From: Cylindrotheca closterium | Taxonomy: Eukaryota; Bacillariophyta; Bacillariophyceae; Bacillariales; Bacillariaceae | Assembly: GCA_933822405.4 (NCBI GenBank) | Contig: CAKOGP040000113.1 | Coordinates: 271,183 to 335,182, forward strand | Direction: 5' to 3' | DNA length: 64,000 nucleotides | In this document: positions 1 through 16,600 of the stretch, in pieces | How positions within the stretch are numbered: position 1 is the stretch's first letter | Layout: every line of letters begins with the position of its first letter | Position numbers and translations under genes: made by a program | Notes under the pieces: model-generated | Told to the model about the DNA's origin: nothing | The model's database searches: none | The model's input: the letters and a program-made list of their open reading frames with translations, nothing else

Positions 1-1999
1 TTCTTAATGGTCAAGTGGTGACCATCTAGAACTAGCGAGGATGATTTACTTATCTTGTTGTTTCCCTTCACTTTGTTGAGGATCTCTTCTTGAGTAATTC
101 CAAACGCTGGGGCCAAAATAATTCTTGGACCAGGTGTCACAGGAATTCCAGCAACCTTGACTAGATCCTCGGGTTCGGTTACGTCCAAATCCACCCCAGC
201 AAACTTCAACTTGCGCTGATTTTGAATGTACTTGTCGGATTCTGCCGATGACATTGTGCCGGGGGCGATGCTTCCCTTGTCGGCGGCCTCCACTCCAGCT
301 TCCAAGGCATTCTTGGCTGGGGAAAAAGTGAACCAACGATCAAAGGTTGTGAATCCAACGTTCGCTGTGCCCTTCATCTCCTTTTGGAATAGCTTTGGAA
401 TATCTTGCATCATGCACTCTAATCTTGTTGGCTTCTTGAAATCCGTTCTACTTTCGTCCTTGTACTTCGGGTTGACAAATTCAAGAACCACACCTTGATC
501 TTCTCCTCGAAGCGTCTTGGCATAGGCACCCATCTCAATGATGATATTGTTTGCGTTTCCTGGGAAAGGCGAGTAGCCGGTCTCATCTGCCACATCTCCT
601 GTGCATTCTCCTTGTGATCGTAGAAGAGGATCCAACTGGTTGTATTCCACATTGATGACCAAACTCTTCGAGGGGTCGGTCTTGTGTCTGTGGAGGAAAA
701 AGCGATAATTGGTGTCAGTTAGTGTTTGAAGAAATCTATTGTATAATGGTCAATGTCAGTATAATAGTATACGTACTCAAGACGAGTAATGGCACCAGCA
801 GCCTCTCCTGCAAGACGAGGAATGCAAATACTGTTCATGTGGAACCCCTTTGCCTTGCTAACACCAAGAGTTGGAACGACGGAGTTGATGACCAAAGCGT
901 TTGTGTCTTGCAAAAAGACAACATGAGATCGGCCTTCCTTTTCCCATTTGTCTACCAGGCCTTCGCGATGTAGCAGATGATGGACATCTCCATGGCCGTG
1001 GGGCTTGGTTTGGACACTCCATCTGTCGTCTCCGTCCAATGCAAGTCCTGCATTGCCATCCTTCAAAGCAGCGACCTTATCCTGCATTACAATGCTGATC
1101 ATATCGTCGTCCATACCAAAATTATTGTTGTCCTTCAAAAGCTGTCGAGTAAGTGGGTCGGTATCTCCAGATGTCATGATAACCAATGGGATACGAATGT
1201 CATCACGACCAGTCTTTTGGCGCGCCAAGTATTGCATGGCCTTGATGTATTGAACGTACACCTCCAAATAGCACCTATTGGTACACAAGTTTGTCTCTAA
1301 GCTCAATTTAATTCCAGAATAACCCAATCGCTCACCAAGACCACCGGCCACGAGAACAAATACGGCTCCAGACATTGCTTCCATACCCAATTGTTCTGCT
1401 TCCGCGAAGGACATGGTTCCTTCGCCATCAAAGCTAAGCGATTCGCCTTCGGGAACAATCGCTTCGTATTCTTCGAAAGGATTCAGGCCATCTGCACTCT
1501 CCTTCAATAAAGTTCTGGCTTTGGAAAGGTAGTCAGTGAGTCCACCAGGGTATGACGCATTGAGATCAGCGAGCTGTATGACGAAAGAAAGATCATTTTG
1601 TGAGTTGGCCATCATAGGTCAAGTCTTCCAAAACGACAATAACAATCGTACCTGTTCAGAGAGACGCTTTTTGCCCTCGTCTTGTGTTCCTGCCTCTGGC
1701 CAGTCGCCATAAACATGGCTCTGAGAAGAATCGACATCGCTTTCGATCAAACTTAGGACTGCTGCCCGACCTCTCTCCGGCAACAAATCGAGATTCTCGG
1801 TCGATATCATCGACTGAGATAGGCTTTCTACTGCAGATAGCTGTGATCGAGATTCTGCGCCTCCACGGAAAACACCTGGCAAGCAAACTGTGGATGTTGA
1901 AGTTGTCATTGACTTTGATTGGCAATTGGGAGGTGTTGCGAAAGAGGAAGCAGTCGCATTTAGAAGCAGCCAAAAGAGGGCTGTGGATTGGAATTTCAT
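1..1999 (-). CDS. USP: UDP-sugar pyrophosphorylase, 3' end cut by the left window edge
   Basis: Predicted to make UDP-sugars from sugar-1-phosphates and UTP. Three exons are visible: 1999-1652, 1573-777 and 687 to beyond base 1; introns 1574-1651 and 688-776 are GT-AG and keep the frame. Seen: the nucleotidyltransferase loop VLVAGGLGERLGYSGIK, then GHGDVHHLL, QDTNAL, and NVEYNQLDPLLR at the start of exon 3, an arrangement typical of plant-type USP rather than of the shorter UGPase. The product begins MKFQSTALFWLLLNATASSFATPP, a hydrophobic signal followed by ASSF-A-T-P, which resembles the diatom plastid cleavage motif, so a plastid location is inferred, not shown. The reading frame stays open to base 1, so the C-terminus lies outside. 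A UDP-GlcNAc pyrophosphorylase is the nearest alternative and is less likely. Confidence 0.88.
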
Positions 2000-2369
2000 T
2001 GTTGTGTTTCTAGCTTATCCACAACGTGATAATATATATATATATATTCGTTTGCTGGTATTCGTCTCTGGAGACTACTGAACTCGCATTGAATGAACGA
2101 TGATACGAAAGACAAAAGTTGAAATCCAGCTGGAATCAATCCAGAAACGTAAGCGGCGATTGTACTAGCTTAGGCTTTCGTGGGAGTCAACCTCCCCAAA
2201 ATGAAAAATAAAGAGGGGATCGAAAACGTCCCCCATAACTGAAACAGATCCAATTTGGATTCTTCGATGGGTGCTTGCTTGGTGGTTTTGCTGATGCGTG
2301 ATGGCCACATGACCATCCAAAATAAGGATCGCTCAAATCATTCTCCTTCGTTGTAGATGATGCTGAAAA
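2000..2369. other. Spacer upstream of USP
   Basis: No coding exon is supported here. It holds the 5' flank of USP, with an alternating TA run at about 2031-2046 some 35 bases upstream of the USP start codon, which could serve as a TATA-like element. The rest is plain sequence. Confidence 0.5.
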
Positions 2370-2742
2370 TTATTTTTTCATTTTCTTCTCGTATTGCTCC
2401 GGTGTCCAGGCCTTGATTGTGAGTGCATGAATCCGGTTGCTGTTAAGGTCCTCCGTGAACACTTCATTGACCATCTGGTGACGCTGCAGAAGCTTGACCC
2501 CTTCAAATTTGGCGCTCACAACCTTCAAGTCGACTTTTGCTCCACCACTACAGCCGTCTCCCTCAATGTCGCAATCGATGTGTACTGCTTCGAGCACATC
2601 TTGGCACTGGAGAGGATGAAACAACAGAAATATTAGATGAGACAGAAAGGGGCCGAAAGTTCACATAACATTCCAGCTATAGGTTTATTGAAAAGGTCTT
2701 CTCATGGCATACCTTTTGTCTTATCTCTTCTTCAAGGGACAT
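2370..2742 (-). CDS. BolA2-like protein, two exons
   Basis: Small BolA-family protein. Cytosolic BolA2 pairs with monothiol glutaredoxins to bind and pass on [2Fe-2S] clusters. Exon 1 is only ten codons (2742-2713, MSLEEEIRQK) and exon 2 is 2606-2370; the 106-bp intron has GTATG...CAG ends and the join is in phase, giving 88 residues. Seen: CQDVLEAVHIDCDIEGDGC, KVDLKVVSAKFEG, the family helix with its conserved His in LLQRHQMVNEVF, and RIHALTIKAWTPEQYEKK at the C-terminus. No organelle presequence is present, which favours the cytosolic BolA2 type over BolA1/BolA3. The start lies only 166 bp from the next gene on the opposite strand, so the two probably share a promoter region. The first exon was inferred from the splice fit and family length. 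Confidence 0.85.
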
Positions 2743-2907
2743 GTTGTTGTTGTTCTATGATGCTTCGCGTTTTTGTCAGCGTTGTTTCTTTCCATATAAA
2801 AACTAACGACTGGTCACGTCGCACGGACAGACTTTGGCTGTTGAAGTTTGAAGTTTTGGGCCTCACCACACAAAACAAGCTGCTCTGTGCATTGGTACAA
2901 GGGAACA

Positions 2908-4110
2908 ATGAGAGCTTCACCGAATATGCTATCATCGACCTTCGTGATCCTTGTTTTCGTGACGATACCGGGTCAATATAGAAGCAATATGGGATCGGCT
3001 TTGGCATTCTCACCTCAGCCTCATCGAGCAAAGATACCACTGACGAGTGGTGTTGGATCCAATTTTGAGAAAAGGCGTAATAGTCATCCCCGATTTCAAA
3101 AATCAAGGCGGCAACGAACCACAGAACTACAGAGTGGGTTTTCGGTTCCTCAAACACCTATCTACTTGAGTTTATTGGCGATTCAATTCGGTTGTCAGCC
3201 TATCCTGACGAAAGCGCTAGTTCCAAAGTCCATCGTGAGAAGCACAGTTCTTTTGGCACAAGATTCATCAAGGTTTCTGTTGTGTCTCATCATGCTACTG
3301 ATCACTGGTGATTTTGGAAAGTCAATCAGTCAATGGACGCTCCAGAGTGCACTTCTGGGTGCCGGCATTCCTTCCGTACTGTACTTGATCCAAAACTACT
3401 GTTCCCTGATAGCCTACCAAAATCTGCCTCCAGTGACTTTCAACATCTTGAATCAAACGAAAACTTTGTCTGCTGCATTATGCTGTTACTTAGTGATGGG
3501 AAAGCGACAGTCGTCATTTCAAGTTGTGTCTCTTCTGATTCTACTCTTCTCTGCTCTAGTGCTGGCAGGTCTTGTGCCGCTTGGGATTGGAAAGGCAAAG
3601 CAGGAGGAGTCATTGGAGATGAAATTTAGCAGCAGTGTTCCCGAAAGCGATAGGGCTGATTTTGTGTCGGGAGTTATACCGATTCTCGTAGCAAGCTTCA
3701 TTTCCGGTCTCGCTGGTGCCCTTACCCAAAAGACGCTTCAAAGCACATCTTGCAACCCATTTGTCTTGAGTATGGAACTGAGCCTATTTTCAACTTTGAT
3801 CTTGCTCACTAGCCTATTCATGGGTAGCCCAGATGGCAAAAGATTGCGCGAGGATAAGATTACCGCGGGTTGGTCATGGAAGACATGGATTCCTGTCGTT
3901 ACGAATGCTACTGGAGGTTTGTTGGTTGGTTTGGTCACAAAACATGCAGGTGCAGTGAAGAAGGGGTTCGCCCTCATTTTTGGACTGGTGCTTTCTGGAG
4001 TTCTTCAGACTCGGTTTTCTGACGGTGATGATACCATTTCATTGCAACAGGTCGCAGGTGGGGTTCTGGCATCCATTAGTTTGTGGATGCATTCGGCATT
4101 TCCCCCCTAA
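2908..4110 (+). CDS. Nucleotide-sugar transporter, SLC35A/UAA type
   Basis: Multi-span antiporter predicted to exchange a nucleotide sugar for the nucleoside monophosphate. Single exon; about 400 residues from ATG 2908. In-frame ATGs at 2848 and 2926 are alternatives; 2908 or 2926 puts a hydrophobic signal (STFVILVFVTIPG) at the extreme N-terminus. Membrane segments recur along the chain and the family core is visible: YLIQNYCSLIAYQNLPPVTF, NILNQTKTLSAALCCYL, ASFISGLAGALTQKTLQ, FVLSMELSLFSTL, VTNATGGLLVGLVTKHAGAV and KGFALIFGLVLSGVL, as in CMP-sialic acid/UDP-galactose transporters. Substrate cannot be read from sequence. The signal is followed by SALAFSPQP, which resembles the plastid ASAF motif, so a plastid envelope location is possible beside the usual Golgi one. 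Confidence 0.85.
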   Translation: MRASPNMLSSTFVILVFVTIPGQYRSNMGSALAFSPQPHRAKIPLTSGVGSNFEKRRNSHPRFQKSRRQRTTELQSGFSVPQTPIYLSLLAIQFGCQPILTKALVPKSIVRSTVLLAQDSSRFLLCLIMLLITGDFGKSISQWTLQSALLGAGIPSVLYLIQNYCSLIAYQNLPPVTFNILNQTKTLSAALCCYLVMGKRQSSFQVVSLLILLFSALVLAGLVPLGIGKAKQEESLEMKFSSSVPESDRADFVSGVIPILVASFISGLAGALTQKTLQSTSCNPFVLSMELSLFSTLILLTSLFMGSPDGKRLREDKITAGWSWKTWIPVVTNATGGLLVGLVTKHAGAVKKGFALIFGLVLSGVLQTRFSDGDDTISLQQVAGGVLASISLWMHSAFPP

Positions 4111-4242
4111 GCCAAATAGATAAATGCCACCTTAGGCAGACGGCTTCAAGTTGTAGAAATATTGTAAAACTAATGTAAACTTTTAAGAACAAACTGTTTC
4201 ATTGATGCATTGATATGACAGCTTTTTGACACGACGAGGAGC

Positions 4243-4710
4243 TTATGATTCTCCATTGGTCTTGTCAAGTGTGGTGTCCCCCCTTCCAATGAGGCTCTTG
4301 AATTTTCTCTTTACAATGCCAGCCAGTCGGTAGAGCCAGAGTAGTGGATACACTACCAAGTCGGTGGCGAACTTCAACAGGAGGACTATCACAAATTTAA
4401 AGAATAATGGAACTGTCAACAACCATGTTCGCGTTCTCTTCTCCTCAACTTCATCACTTTTCTCCGTCTTGGAATCATTGGTGCTTTTAATGTCTGGCTC
4501 CTCGGGCTCATTCGCAGCTTCTGTCATGAACGTTTTCGCGCGGCATGGTCTGGTACATCCGAAAAGGTTTGACTTTGGTGCGCATGGTATTGATGATGAT
4601 CGTGGAGGTGCCAATACTGCGCCTTGTCGAGCTATTTGAAACGTAAAGGCATTTGCAGATAGTACAAGGATGAGAGCCGCCAAAGCGTATTGTTGCAAAA
4701 CTCGAGCCAT
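4243..4710 (-). CDS. Small plastid-type membrane protein, family not recognised
   Basis: 155 residues from ATG 4710; the longer frame to 4788 lacks a useful N-terminus. The product starts MARVLQQYALAALILVLSANAF, a signal peptide ending in an ANAF motif of the diatom bipartite plastid presequence. Next come a Cys/Pro-rich stretch, a charged linker (EPEEPDIKSTNDSKTEKSDEVEEK), a membrane segment of about 35 residues (TWLLTVPLFFKFVIVLLLKF continuing through DLVVYPLLWLYRLAGIV), and a basic tail. No catalytic motif is visible. It converges on the transporter gene and is divergent to nothing. An import- or envelope-anchored plastid protein is the best inference; function unknown. Confidence 0.6.
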   Translation of the reverse strand: MARVLQQYALAALILVLSANAFTFQIARQGAVLAPPRSSSIPCAPKSNLFGCTRPCRAKTFMTEAANEPEEPDIKSTNDSKTEKSDEVEEKRTRTWLLTVPLFFKFVIVLLLKFATDLVVYPLLWLYRLAGIVKRKFKSLIGRGDTTLDKTNGES

Positions 4711-4966
4711 GTTGAAAGAATGATTGATGTGTTTCAGTACACAGTTACAACATTGTCCAGTGCAAAAAGCGTTCCAACGTGAATTCAAGATTTCTCTTCA
4801 AGGAAAACCGTCGCATATCAGACGGTTTAGTCTTCCTGGTCGAATGAAGCAGAAGTGGAAGTAAATCAATCTGTTCAAATTTCTTGGCAAGAAGGGTACC
4901 TACAGTGTACATAGTAACAATGACGACAAAGGTTGAAGAAGAGAATGACAGCAGAGTAAAAAATGA

Positions 4967-5686
4967 CTAAGATAGAAATTGCGAAAGCCACTTGAAACCA
5001 TCGGCATAACCCATTCTTCGGATGACGGAACACATGTACAATTCAATTGGGCGAGTTCCGCTTCCATCAGGTCCCTTGTCCTTTCCATAGGTGTCGACCA
5101 ATCCCAAAGCGTACTTGAGTTCTTCTTCGCTGGCAGCAGTTGGCATATCAATCTTATTTCCAAGAACCAAAAATGGAACCTCTTGCAACTCCTCACTGGT
5201 CAAAAGTGCGTCTAACTCCTTTTTTGCCTCTGGGAAACGGCCTCTGTCAATCGCATCTACAAGGTAAACGACTCCGTCGACAGTAGTGAAATAATCTTGC
5301 CACAAACGACGAGCGGTTTCGTGACCACCCAAATCGAAGGTCTTAAATTTGATGTTTCCAATGATCAATTCGTCGGTATTTGGGTGCAACGTTGGAACGT
5401 GAACTTGCACTCTGTTCTCTTTCAACATGTGAAGAAGAGTTGTTTTTCCCGCATTGTCAAGGCCCAAAAATAGGATTTTGGCATTCTTGTGGTAAAGCCC
5501 TGAGAGAGAGGAGCAAGATATTAATTGTGAGTATGAGTTTGTCGGTTGTTTGCATCGGAAAGTCACGAGAATTTCCCTTCAGTCATTCGTGCGAATATCT
5601 GCATGGAATATCTCGAGACAAACACCGACGGGCGAACACCCACCTAGACTCGCTAGTGCACTATACCACCAGTCTACTAGAAACAT
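4967..5686 (-). CDS. SAR1: SAR1 small GTPase of the COPII coat
   Basis: GTPase that starts COPII vesicle budding at the ER. Exon 1 is 5686-5644 (43 nt) and exon 2 is 5499-4967; the 144-bp intron has a GTGGGT donor and CAG acceptor. The join restores a GLY codon run and gives 191 residues, the normal SAR1 length. Seen: the SAR1-specific amphipathic N-terminus [18 protein letters not shown]-loop GLDNAGKTT, switch 2 [16 protein letters not shown] in which the usual Arf Gln is His as in other SAR1 proteins, NKID, and the C-terminal signature ending [20 protein letters not shown]. All nucleotide-binding motifs are intact. The tiny first exon was found by matching the family N-terminus upstream of the acceptor. 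Confidence 0.95.
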
Positions 5687-6024
5687 TTTGTTGGAATAGC
5701 TGGAAGCAGCTGCTTGTTCTAATGAGCAATGCCTTCTGCGACGGATCGTCTTGGTTCGTCAACGGTCTCATCATCGTCCAAATTCATTTCCACGTACGCC
5801 AGTACCACGCCTTGCACGCGATTTCATTTTTGAATGCCTTCGAAAAATCAAATATGATCAATTCGACTCATTGATCGGACTGGTCTATGAAGGAGCTTCA
5901 ATAGACCCGACCCAACCAAAACAAAAGTCAAACTTAAAAAAACCAAAACAAACTGTATCTTCAAGGCTTCTAAGAAGATGTCTGTTCGATAGTTTGACGC
6001 AAGAAGAAGGCGAAGAGTACAGGG
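5687..6024. promoter_or_regulatory. Divergent promoter spacer between SAR1 and the tandem glycosyltransferase gene
   Basis: 338 bp between two start codons on opposite strands. No supported reading frame. It must hold the promoters of both genes; apart from A/C-rich runs near 5925-5955 no element stands out. Confidence 0.5.
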
Positions 6025-8279
6025 ATGGGTAAATTTCTCAGGCATGTGGCTGTTCTTGGATTTTGTCTGATTCTGCTGGAGGTGGTTCAGAAGACTGTAT
6101 TTCTCCATCATTTGTTAACATTTGAAAATCAGCGAGAAGATGGCTGGTTCCCGGGGCAGGGCCATGCTCTCAACTTGGCAAAAATCCCTTTGGATATAAG
6201 CAAGAGTCACTTATTTGATTCTTCAAGCAATAACGGTGATGTTGTGGCATCCAATTATGCCAGTGACCCTTGTCAAATCTCACCATCCTTTGGAGGTACG
6301 GACCATTTTGTTTCCCAATTGTCATCAATCCATTAGGCTTTTTCCTTATCTCAACACATGTTTCAGTCGAAGGCAAAATGGGATTTCAAGCGCTGACAAA
6401 GATTCAAATATCAAGTGATCCTGAATCTTCTATAAAACTACTGTGCATAGTCATGACAGACTCCACACAGCATTCGACTTCGTTGGAGGCCGTGTTGAAA
6501 ACCTATGCACCGCAATGCGACGGATTCACTGCAGCGTCCAACGAAACTGATGATAAAAGACAAGCCATAAAGCTTTATTCATCAAGTGACAATGAGTGGG
6601 ATCGTTTTTCCAAGGTTTGGTCATACGTCCGAACGCAACACCTTGACAACTACACGGCAACGCATTTTGGAAAGATCAATACCTATGTCATTCCAGAAAA
6701 TCTGAAAAAGATGGTATCGGAAATTGGTCAAAATTATCACTCGGAGCCCATGATCCTCGGTGGTGCAGTTGTTCCCTCTATTCAAGAGCCAAAGGAGAGG
6801 TTTTGTGGTGGCGAAGCAGGATTCACAGTGAATCGATTGGCTCTAAATGCTGATCTTCAGAAATGCAAACTAGAGTCACTAGAATTCGGATCCGACCGGC
6901 TGTTGGGTTTGTGTTTGGATCAATTGTTAGACACCAAGTGTCGCAAAACGACAGATTCTTCTTCTGCCTTGAGATACTTGGAATTTGGCGTTGACTATCA
7001 CGCCAACTGGAATCGAAAAGTCAAGGGCCCGATTAAAAACAAACCACTTTCCAAGCACCATGGAATATTCATGCAGTCTGGATTGAACGGAGTATCAACA
7101 TATACAGCTTCTTTTAATTTGGACGAAGTCAATAAAGCTGCATCAAAGATTTCCTATATGAATTCCATTGAGAGGGTCCATGCAATACTGAAGGGACATT
7201 GTAAAGAGAAATGGGATATTCCAGTCGTTGCGCATGATGAAGACGGTAATCCGGGTTACATACATGATTCTACCTATCTGAGGCGTAACATTCTGCCATT
7301 CACCAAAGGTGACACTTGTGAGCTGCCCTTTGGACAAGGCCCTGAAGGGAAAGCTGGCTATCGCGGTTTGAAAAAGATTCAAATCATGCCCGTTTCTAGT
7401 GAACAAAAAAAGGTGCTCTGTCTGGTGTATACGCACTCTGGAGCGCACAATCGGATTCGGGCGATAGCAGAAACATACGGCCCACGTTGTGATGGTTTCA
7501 TGGCAGCATCCAATCATACAGACCTTTCGATCGGAGCAGTTCACCTTCTTCATGAGGGTCCTGAAGCTTGTAAGTGATGTATTTGATCACCGTGCCGCGA
7601 TTGCAGAAGTCTTTCTCACAACTACTTTCCCCTAGACAAGAATATGTGGCTGAAGGTTCGAGCCATGTTCGAGTATGCACACCAACACTATCGGGGTGAA
7701 TACGACTTCTTTCACATTGGAGGAGATGATCACTATGTGATTGCAGAAAATTTGAAGCATCTGGTCTCAACAGGCTCGTGGAAAGGGGCGTGGAATCAAT
7801 CCGCTCCCCTTTTACTCGGGGGCAATATGATCGACTATCCACAAACACAGATTAGGTACTGTGGAGGGGGATCTGGGTACACTCTCAACCGTGTTGCTTT
7901 GAAAATACTCGTTGAAGACTTGTTTGATACGCACCCCTGCCGGCCTCACTTCCAAGCTTCGGTAGAAGATCGAATTATCTCTTCATGCTTCTCTTCGGTG
8001 GGTATACAGTGCATGGATACAAATGATGAGTTAAAGGAAACAAGATACCACCAAGCCACAGCGAATTTTCATGTGAAGTGGAGAAGAGACACTCCCAGTG
8101 TATGGCGAGCTGAGGATTTAATGAGTGTCCATGGGATAACCTCCTTGGAAGGAATGGGTCAGATTTCAACAAGTACCGTCTCTTTTCACTTAAAAGACGA
8201 TGAAGAACCATCAGCGGACCCTCCACTCCGTCGATATCATGCTATTCTCTACTCCTGTTGCTCGTCGGAAAGCTGCTAA
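6025..8279 (+). CDS. Membrane-anchored protein with two C1GalT-like glycosyltransferase domains
   Basis: Three exons, 6025-6295, 6367-7569 and 7636-8279, all GT-AG and in phase, giving 705 residues. Residues about 8-27 (VAVLGFCLILLEVVQKTVFL) form a type II signal anchor, so the rest should face the ER/Golgi lumen. An internal duplication is clear: residues about 90-145 (FGVEGKMGFQALTKIQI, then LLCIVMT and CDGFTAASNETD) match residues about 412-470 (FGQGPEGKAGYRGLKKIQI, LCLVYTH, CDGFMAASNHTD). Each half goes on with YVIPENL/YVIAENL and CGGEAGFTVNRLAL/CGGGSGYTLNRVAL, as in core-1 beta1,3-galactosyltransferase and Fringe-like enzymes. The second half keeps the metal site HIGGDDH (520-524); the first has HFGKINT there, so it probably cannot bind Mn-UDP. 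Acceptor and sugar are unknown. Confidence 0.82.
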
Positions 8280-8426
8280 TAACTAATAACCACCTTTCAG
8301 ACAGACATCGTTTTACAAATAGCGTCCAATTTCGTCCGCGAAGACTCACGGACACAGAAAGTTGCAGAAAACAAAAGCGGAAATTCAAACCCTCCATCAC
8401 GTCACTATTTTAGAGTAGACTTAGCA

Positions 8427-9811
8427 ATGAGTGATATTACCATTACACTTTGCAATCCTCAGACTGGGCAATCTGAGTCAATTCCTGTTGCCAACACAAT
8501 GACGATCGGTGAAGTAGTTGAGTTTGGAAAGGCCCTACTAGGAATGGATGGCAACCTCATCATCGCCAAAGACGGAAAACCTCTGGCCTCAACAACTCAG
8601 TCGCTAGCACAAGCTGGCGTTGCGAATGGAGATTTGCTTGTCGTAATGCCTCCAGCCGCTCGACGCCCTGCTCCTGCACAAGCTCCAGCCGGTGGGTTAG
8701 ACTTTTCCAACCTGCTGGAATCAACAAGCGCACCTGCTCCCGCTGCTGGCGGTCTGAACTTTAGCAATCTTCTTGGGGCATCCAGTGGAAATGCCGATAA
8801 TCCTTCTACAGTGTTTTACGCAGGCATGAACTTGCAAGATGCCATGGAGTAAGAACTTCGTTTGACGCTTGCTTCCTTGTGTCTTGTCGTTGCTTGTCTC
8901 TCAAATTCTTTGGCACCGCGTCATGAAGCGCAAACCCCCATCCTAAAGCAATTGTGAAGCTCCTCCAGGAACAGGTAAATCTTTTCAAGGAGCTGAACTT
9001 TCGAAACCCTGTTCTTGCACAAAAGATCAAAGGTCTCTCGTATGACGAGGCTGTACAAGTCTGGAGGGAGTATGTGGTAAAGGGCAGTATCAAGACTTCT
9101 TTTGCGATTTCGCAATCCTTGAACAAAGAAAAAGATTTCACCAAACGGCTTCGTGAGAACCCCAATGACACCGAAGCTAAGGAATACTTTGACAAGAAGA
9201 AGAAAGAGCGTGAAGTCGACGAGCAATATCGTCAAGTGATGCAAGAGTATCCAGAGAGTATGGGAAGAGTTCTGATGCTTTACATTGATGCCAAGATCAA
9301 TGAGCATCCAATACAGGCATTCGTTGATTCAGGAGCCCAATCGACAATCATGTCCAAGAAGATGGCAAGGAATTGCGGTATTCTTGACTTGGTAGACACA
9401 AGATTTGCGGGTGTTGCAATGGGTGTGGGAACAGGAAAAATATTGGGAAGGATCCATATGGTACAACTGCAAATCGGACACATACATTTCCCTTGTAGTG
9501 TAACAGTAATGGACGATGCTACTATGCCCATGGCAGGCGGTGACAAAGACAAAGCAAAACCGCAGGATATGGACTTCTTACTGGGCTTGGATATGTTGAA
9601 GCGACATACCTGTTCAATAGATTTGACACAAGGGAAGCTCAAGTTCCGATTATCTCCTACGGAATACCTGGAAACTCCTTTTCTTCATGAAAAGGACCTC
9701 GATCAAAGCAAGGGTGGTACCAAGGGTTTCGACGCAACCAAATCGAACGAGGAGTTGCTGAAAGCTCAACAGAAGCACGACAAAGACGATTCTAATAAGA
9801 TGGAGGAGTAG
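8427..9811 (+). CDS. DDI1: DDI1-type ubiquitin shuttle and aspartyl protease
   Basis: Proteasome-linked protein that cleaves heavily ubiquitinated substrates. Exons 8427-8848 and 8929-9811 join in phase (GA|C) to 434 residues. Domains in order: a ubiquitin-like domain at about 1-77 (ITITLCNPQTGQSESIPV ... DLLVVMP), an Ala/Pro-rich linker with two copies of a GGLxFSNLL motif, DDI1 helix region (NPHPKAIVKLLQEQ, LRENPNDTEAKEYFDKKKKE), and a retropepsin domain with the active-site triad VDSGAQSTIMS near residue 273 followed by the partner strand MDFLLGLDMLKRHTCSIDL. The usual C-terminal UBA domain is absent; the tail is a charged Lys/Glu/Asp-rich stretch, as in animal DDI2. The intron acceptor is AAG, so its position is supported mainly by the family match. 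Confidence 0.93.
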
Positions 9812-9833
9812 ACTATACTATCTTTTCAATCAC

Positions 9834-9950
9834 ATTCGTGTGTTTGCAAAGGAGATAGCTCGACTAGAGTGTTGTCGGTTGACGTTGGAGAACGCTGCTT
9901 TCTCGGATGGTGTGTCAACTGGTCATCATAGCCGAGGCCGAAGGAAGTAG
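9834..9950 (+). pseudogene. Relic of the 3' end of a second GCN2 copy
   Basis: Directly after DDI1 an open frame without its own start ends in TLENAAFSDGVSTGHHSRGRRK and a TAG at 9948-9950. It matches the C-terminus of the intact GCN2 gene (VTLDSIGFSEGVSSVHHSKNRRK, stop at 16436-16438). Bases 9900-9950 and 16388-16438 agree at 40 of 51 positions by hand count, and similarity runs on into the 3' flank (AAAGCAACCAATTCTAGAT against AAAGCAACAAATTTCTAGAT) up to a tRNA-Val gene that is identical in both places. Nothing of the kinase or HisRS-like parts remains upstream. Read as the tail of a tandem duplicate whose body was deleted. Its left limit is approximate; the match is firm from about 9876. 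Confidence 0.8.
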
Positions 9951-10164
9951 CAGACCGTACACGTGTAATACCTGATTATATTAGGACCAAAGCAACCAAT
10001 TCTAGATAATCGAAGGCACCGATCTTCATAACGTATGGGATCAATAGTTGAGAGATTGTGTATCTGTATTTTTTTCTTCTTCACAACTGAGCAGAGATGG
10101 TCTAGTTGGTTATGACGCGGCTTTAACACAGCTGAGGTCCCGGGTTCGATTCCCGGTCTTTGTA
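9900..10164 (+). repeat. Direct repeat copy A: GCN2 tail, 3' flank and tRNA-Val
   Basis: Left copy of a diverged direct repeat of about 265-287 bp; the right copy is 16388-16674. The two copies enclose the whole intact GCN2 gene. The coding tail and the block 9981-10016 are alignable, the intervening flank carries several indels, and the 74-nt tRNA is unchanged. After the tRNA, similarity stops. Confidence 0.8.
10091..10164 (+). tRNA. tRNA-Val(AAC), copy 1
   Basis: Folds as a full cloverleaf: acceptor stem GCAGAGA with TCTTTGT (two G-U pairs), D arm from GTC to GAC, anticodon stem CGGCT/AGCTG around loop TTAACAC with anticodon AAC, five-base variable region, T stem CCGGG/CCCGG around TTCGATT, discriminator A, and no encoded CCA. 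No intron. A T run (TTTT) starts at about 10166 and fits Pol III termination. The sequence is identical to the copy at 16601-16674. Confidence 0.95.
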
Positions 10165-10493
10165 ATTTTGTCGAATTTTGGATTTCGGACTCGTGACCTG
10201 CCTGAAGAATCATTTTTACTGTTTATCTTATTTGACTGGTTACTGCACCTGTTATGAATGAAGTTGATGCCTTGCTGTGTCGCTCGTAAGATTGTATTGC
10301 GCCAAAGTATGGGAAACGATTTGTTGAAGTATGTACGAGTACAGGGCGAAAATGGGACGACCAGATTGACTAAAATCTACGAAGCGCACGATTCGAAGTT
10401 CTGGGTTCACTTCCTTCATCATCATATCTACCACAACATTACGTAACCAAAGACTGCATAGTATGGACAGAACGAGTTAGTGATCGAAATATC

Positions 10494-16438
<5,945 letters not shown>

Positions 16439-16600
16439 TGGATTGTAAAAGCGCAATACTTGTCAACGCATAATACTCGATAGTATAAGAGTAAAGCAAC
16501 AAATTTCTAGATGATACAAGGTAGTGCTCTCTTTCACCGATGCAGGGATATAGTAAAAACTATTGTAAAGCTTAAATACGGCGAGGAGTGCACAATCGTA

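Noticed and set aside
8849..8852. DDI1 ending at the first in-frame stop as a short ubiquitin-like protein
   Set aside because: A GTAAG donor overlaps that stop and an in-phase exon continues into the DDI1 helical and protease domains.
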